Source of the DNA: Scandinavium sp036495715
GTDB lineage: Bacteria; Pseudomonadota; Gammaproteobacteria; Enterobacterales; Enterobacteriaceae
DNA length: 64,000 bases
Reading direction: 5' to 3'
NCBI GenBank assembly: GCA_036495715.1
Contig: DASXML010000061.1
Span: forward strand, 62,001 to 126,000
Made by a program: the position numbers and the translations under genes. Numbering within the stretch: position 1 is the stretch's first letter; the number at the start of each line of letters is the position of its first letter. Shown here in pieces: positions 61,006 through 64,000 of this stretch. Below the pieces are notes generated by a model. It ran no database searches. It had not been told where the DNA came from and saw nothing but the letters and a program-made list of their open reading frames with translations.

Positions 61006-63435
61006 GTGTCGTCATTGCCGGTTGCCGTTGTCCTTCCCGAACTTCTTCAGGCGTTGAATGCTGCGCCGCAGGTGCTGCTCAATGCGCCTACCGGTGCCGG
61101 TAAATCCACCTGGCTGCCGCTGCAAATACTGCAACAGGGCGGCATCGACGGAAAAATACTCCTGCTGGAGCCACGCAGACTGGCGGCGCGAAATGTCGCG
61201 CAGCGGTTGGCGGAACTGCTGAATGAAAAACCGGGTGACACGGTGGGCTACCGAATGCGCGCGGAAACGTGCGTCGGCAACAACACCCGAATCGAAGTGG
61301 TCACCGAAGGTATTCTGACCCGCATGATCCAGCGTGATCCTGAACTGAGCGGCGTTGGGCTGGTTATTCTCGATGAATTTCACGAGCGCAGTTTGCAGGC
61401 GGATTTGGCGCTGGCACTGTTGCTCGACGTGCAGCAAGGGCTGCGTGATGATTTAAAGCTGCTGGTCATGTCCGCAACGCTGGACAACGCCCGGCTGCAA
61501 ACGCTGTTACCTGATGCGCCGGTTATTTCTTCCGAGGGACGTGCGTTTCCGGTTGAACGGCGCTATCAGGCGCTGACCACCCATCAACGTTTTGACGACG
61601 CCGTCGCGACGGCGACAGCCGAACTGCTGCGTAATGAATCCGGTTCGTTGCTGCTGTTTTTACCCGGCGTGGGCGAAATTCAACGCGTACAGGACCGGCT
61701 CGCCGCGCGGGTGGGTACGGATGTCGTGCTTTGTCCGCTGTATGGCGCGTTGTCGCTAAGCGATCAGCGCAAAGCGATTCTGCCCGCGGAAAAAGGCACG
61801 CGCAAAGTGGTGCTGGCGACCAACATCGCCGAAACCAGTCTGACCATCGAAGGCATTCGCCTTGTCGTGGATTGCGCTCAGGAACGCGTGGCGCGTTTCG
61901 ATCCGCGTACTGGTTTAACGCGCCTGATAACGCAGCGTGTGAGTCAGGCATCAATGACGCAGCGCGCAGGCCGTGCGGGGCGCCTGGAGCCGGGTATCTG
62001 TTTACATCTGCTGGGCAAAGAACAGGCCGAACGTGCTGCCGCGCAAGCCGATGCTGAAATATTGCAAAGCGATTTCGCTGGATTGCTGCTTGAGCTATTG
62101 CAGTGGGGCTGTCAGGATCCGGCGCAATTACGTTGGCTGGATCAGCCGCCCGCCATTAATTTGAATGCCGCCCGAATGTTACTGGTTCAACTCGGGGCGT
62201 ATGACGGCAAACAGCTGACCGCGAAAGGGCAGAAAATGGCGACGCTCGGCAACGATCCGCGTTTGGCTGCAATGCTGATTGCCGCAAAGAGCGCAGATGA
62301 CGTCGCAACGGCCGCTAAACTCGCCGCGATTCTGGAGGAGCCTCCGCGCGGTGGCAATGCCGATCTGGGTATGGCTTTTTCCCGCAATCAGCCGAACTGG
62401 CAGCAGCGTGCGAAAGCGCTGATTCAGCGCCTCAATTCTCCTTCTGGGACACCCGATGCCGGACGTGTGAGCGTCTTGCTGGCGCAGGGATTTGCCGATC
62501 GTATCGCGCGCAGGCGCGGCCAGGAAGGGCGCTATCAGCTGGCAAATGGCATGGGCGCGATGCTCGATGCCGATGATGCGCTGGGACGTCATGAATGGTT
62601 GATTGCTCCCTTGCTGTTGCAGGGCAGCCAGTCGCCGGACGCCCGCATTTTGCAGGCGCAGGCGCTCGACATTGACGCGCTAATGGCGGAATGTCCCGAG
62701 CTGTTAACCCAATCTGATACCATAGAATGGGATGAAAATCAGGGGACGCTCAAAGCCTGGCGGCGCAGTCGTATCGGGCAATTAACGGTGAAAGTGCAGC
62801 CGCTGGCGAAACCGTCGGAAGACGAATTGCATCAGGCCATGCTCAATGGCATTCGTGACAAAGGACTGGGCGTTCTTAACTGGACGCCGGAAGCGGAACA
62901 GCTACGCTTGCGTATTCAGTGCGCCGCCCGCTGGCTGCCGGAGGAAGAGTGGCCCGCCGTTGATGATGAATCGCTGCTGGATGGGCTCGAATCCTGGCTG
63001 TTGCCGCACATGAGCGGCGTGCATTCGCTTAAAGCCCTGAAGGCGCTGAATGTCACTCTGGCATTACAGGAGGTGTTGCCGTGGTCATTACGACAACGTC
63101 TGGTGAGTTCGCTACCCACGCATTACACTGTGCCGACCGGAAGCCGGATTGCTCTGCGTTACGATGCAGACAATCCACCGGTTTTGTCGGTGCGGATGCA
63201 GGAAATGTTCGGTGAGGCCAGCACGCCAACGATAGCCGAGGGGCGCGTGGCGCTGGTTCTGGAGCTGTTGTCTCCGGCGCAGCGACCGCTGCAAATTACG
63301 CGGGATCTCAGCGCATTTTGGGCGGGAACGTATCGCGAAGTGCAAAAAGAGATGAAAGGGCGTTACCCGAAACATGTCTGGCCGGATGACCCGGCGAACA
63401 CGGCACCGACGCGACGCACGAAGAAATATTCATGA
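61006..63435 (+). CDS. hrpB: ATP-dependent helicase HrpB (DEAH box)
   Basis: 809-residue DEAH-box RNA helicase; cellular role undefined. Walker A GAGKST near residue 30, DEFH box in VILDEFHERS near 122, SAT motif MSATLD, and motif VI QRAGRAGR near 322; HrpB-type C-terminal domain follows. Starts with GTG, preceded by TGGAG. Confidence 0.95.
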   Translation: MSSLPVAVVLPELLQALNAAPQVLLNAPTGAGKSTWLPLQILQQGGIDGKILLLEPRRLAARNVAQRLAELLNEKPGDTVGYRMRAETCVGNNTRIEVVTEGILTRMIQRDPELSGVGLVILDEFHERSLQADLALALLLDVQQGLRDDLKLLVMSATLDNARLQTLLPDAPVISSEGRAFPVERRYQALTTHQRFDDAVATATAELLRNESGSLLLFLPGVGEIQRVQDRLAARVGTDVVLCPLYGALSLSDQRKAILPAEKGTRKVVLATNIAETSLTIEGIRLVVDCAQERVARFDPRTGLTRLITQRVSQASMTQRAGRAGRLEPGICLHLLGKEQAERAAAQADAEILQSDFAGLLLELLQWGCQDPAQLRWLDQPPAINLNAARMLLVQLGAYDGKQLTAKGQKMATLGNDPRLAAMLIAAKSADDVATAAKLAAILEEPPRGGNADLGMAFSRNQPNWQQRAKALIQRLNSPSGTPDAGRVSVLLAQGFADRIARRRGQEGRYQLANGMGAMLDADDALGRHEWLIAPLLLQGSQSPDARILQAQALDIDALMAECPELLTQSDTIEWDENQGTLKAWRRSRIGQLTVKVQPLAKPSEDELHQAMLNGIRDKGLGVLNWTPEAEQLRLRIQCAARWLPEEEWPAVDDESLLDGLESWLLPHMSGVHSLKALKALNVTLALQEVLPWSLRQRLVSSLPTHYTVPTGSRIALRYDADNPPVLSVRMQEMFGEASTPTIAEGRVALVLELLSPAQRPLQITRDLSAFWAGTYREVQKEMKGRYPKHVWPDDPANTAPTRRTKKYS

Positions 63436-63470
63436 TTTTCCTGAGGGTGCGGCTCGTCGTGCTCTCCTTG

Positions 63471-63560
63471 ACCCCTCCGGTGAAAAGAGGGGATTTATTT
63501 TGAGAGATTTCTTCTTTCACTTGATTGTGAAAGAAAAGAGAATCAGGCGCTTACGCCTGA
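63471..63560 (+). terminator. Three consecutive hairpins between hrpB and mrcB
   Basis: First, CCCCTC / GAGGGG followed by ATTTATTTT (63471–63500), a likely hrpB terminator. Second, TCTTTCAC / GTGAAAGA with a 6-base loop (about 63512–63533). Third, a perfect TCAGGCG / CGCCTGA (63543–63560). The last two fall in the mrcB promoter or leader. Confidence 0.65.
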
Positions 63561-63578
63561 ATTTAGCGGAGAAAAAGT

Positions 63579-64000
63579 ATGGCGGGGAATGACCGCGAGC
63601 CAATTGGACGTAAAGGCAAGCCTGCACGTCCGGCTAAGCAAAAGGTTAGCCGTCGTCGTCTTGAGGACGATGAATACGACGACGATGATTACGAAGATGA
63701 GGATGAACAACCCATGCCCCGCAACGGAAAAGGCAAAGGCAAAGGCAAAGGCCAGAAACCTCGGCGTAAATATGGCTGGTTCTGGCTGCTGGTAAAACTG
63801 GGCATCGTGTTTGCGGTGCTGATGGCCATTTACGGCGTCTATCTCGACCAGAAAATCCGCGCCCGCATCGACGGTAAAGTATGGCAATTGCCTGCGGCGG
63901 TTTACGGTCGCATGGTCAATCTTGAACCTGATATGCCCATCAGCAAGAACGAGATGGTGCGCTTGCTGACCGCCACGCAGTACCGCCAGGTGACGGCAAT
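63579..64000 (+). CDS. mrcB: Penicillin-binding protein 1B (5' part, cut by window end)
   Basis: Bifunctional glycosyltransferase/transpeptidase for septal and lateral peptidoglycan; only the first 140 codons are present. The N-terminus MAGNDREPIGRKGK matches E. coli PBP1B. It has a cytoplasmic tail with an acidic tract (about 29–43) and a Gly-Lys repeat (GKGKGKGKG), one membrane span at about 63–87, and the start of the UB2H domain (KVWQLPAAVYGRMVNLEPD). Met46 corresponds to the internal start of the short PBP1B form in E. coli. Confidence 0.96.
   Translation, partial: MAGNDREPIGRKGKPARPAKQKVSRRRLEDDEYDDDDYEDEDEQPMPRNGKGKGKGKGQKPRRKYGWFWLLVKLGIVFAVLMAIYGVYLDQKIRARIDGKVWQLPAAVYGRMVNLEPDMPISKNEMVRLLTATQYRQVTA

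Noticed and set aside
63720..63760. GGCAAA triplet array as a phase-variation tract
   Set aside because: The 6-bp unit keeps the frame and encodes the Gly-Lys repeat of the PBP1B tail, so slippage would not switch the gene off.

Overview
This is a chromosomal window from a member of the Enterobacteriaceae. Gene order from mutT to mrcB follows the Escherichia coli 2–4 minute region almost gene for gene, and most proteins match the E. coli family lengths and motifs. Typical enterobacterial control sites (TyrR, PdhR, FNR/CRP-like, CueR, CRP) and REP elements are present. The genus cannot be fixed from the sequence alone; an Enterobacter/Lelliottia/Citrobacter-type organism is plausible.

Layout. 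1–3.3 kb: mutT, then yacG–zapD–coaE on the minus strand, then guaC. 3.3–8.8 kb: type IV pilin module hofC–hofB–ppdD, nadC, and the peptidoglycan-recycling pair ampD–ampE. 8.9–15.4 kb: an accessory sugar-use locus, all on the minus strand, absent between ampE and aroP in E. coli K-12. It encodes a LacI-type regulator, a double-SIS sugar isomerase/deaminase-like protein, a PTS EIIBC, a GPH-family symporter and a cytoplasmic GH43 glycosidase. A perfect 16-bp operator lies at the promoter. 15.5–24.7 kb: aroP, then the pyruvate dehydrogenase operon pdhR–aceE–aceF and lpd. 24.8–26 kb: a small secreted protein of unknown function, followed by a decayed patch with LysR and MFS remnants joined by a deletion and two candidate tiny membrane peptides. 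26–31.4 kb: a DUF2950 protein, yacH (DUF3300) and acnB.

31.6–41.8 kb: a second accessory block between acnB and yacL. It holds a complete cytochrome c maturation operon ccmABCDEFGH, a pentaheme quinol-oxidising cytochrome (TorC type) and a Tat-exported molybdoenzyme (TorA/TorZ type). Together they form a nearly self-contained anaerobic S-/N-oxide respiration module, without the usual TorD chaperone or TorSTR regulators.

42–64 kb: core genes again: yacL, speE–speD (spermidine synthesis), yacC, cueO (copper), gcd (periplasmic glucose oxidation), hpt, can, the ABC exporter yadGH, the PTS EIIA protein yadI, the deacetylase yadE, panD/panC/panB (pantothenate), folK, pcnB (AUU start codon), gluQ, dksA, sfsA, thpR, hrpB and the first 140 codons of mrcB. 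The yad fimbrial cluster that K-12 carries between panB and folK is absent.

Other structure: a ~120-bp interspersed repeat occurs three times (8.85, 9.95 and 18.28 kb). Two copies bracket the GH43 gene, and one of these encodes the C-terminus of the neighbouring transporter. REP/BIME elements lie at 14.2, 46.2, 49.45 and 54.3 kb. No tRNA, rRNA, CRISPR array, intact insertion sequence or prophage gene was seen.
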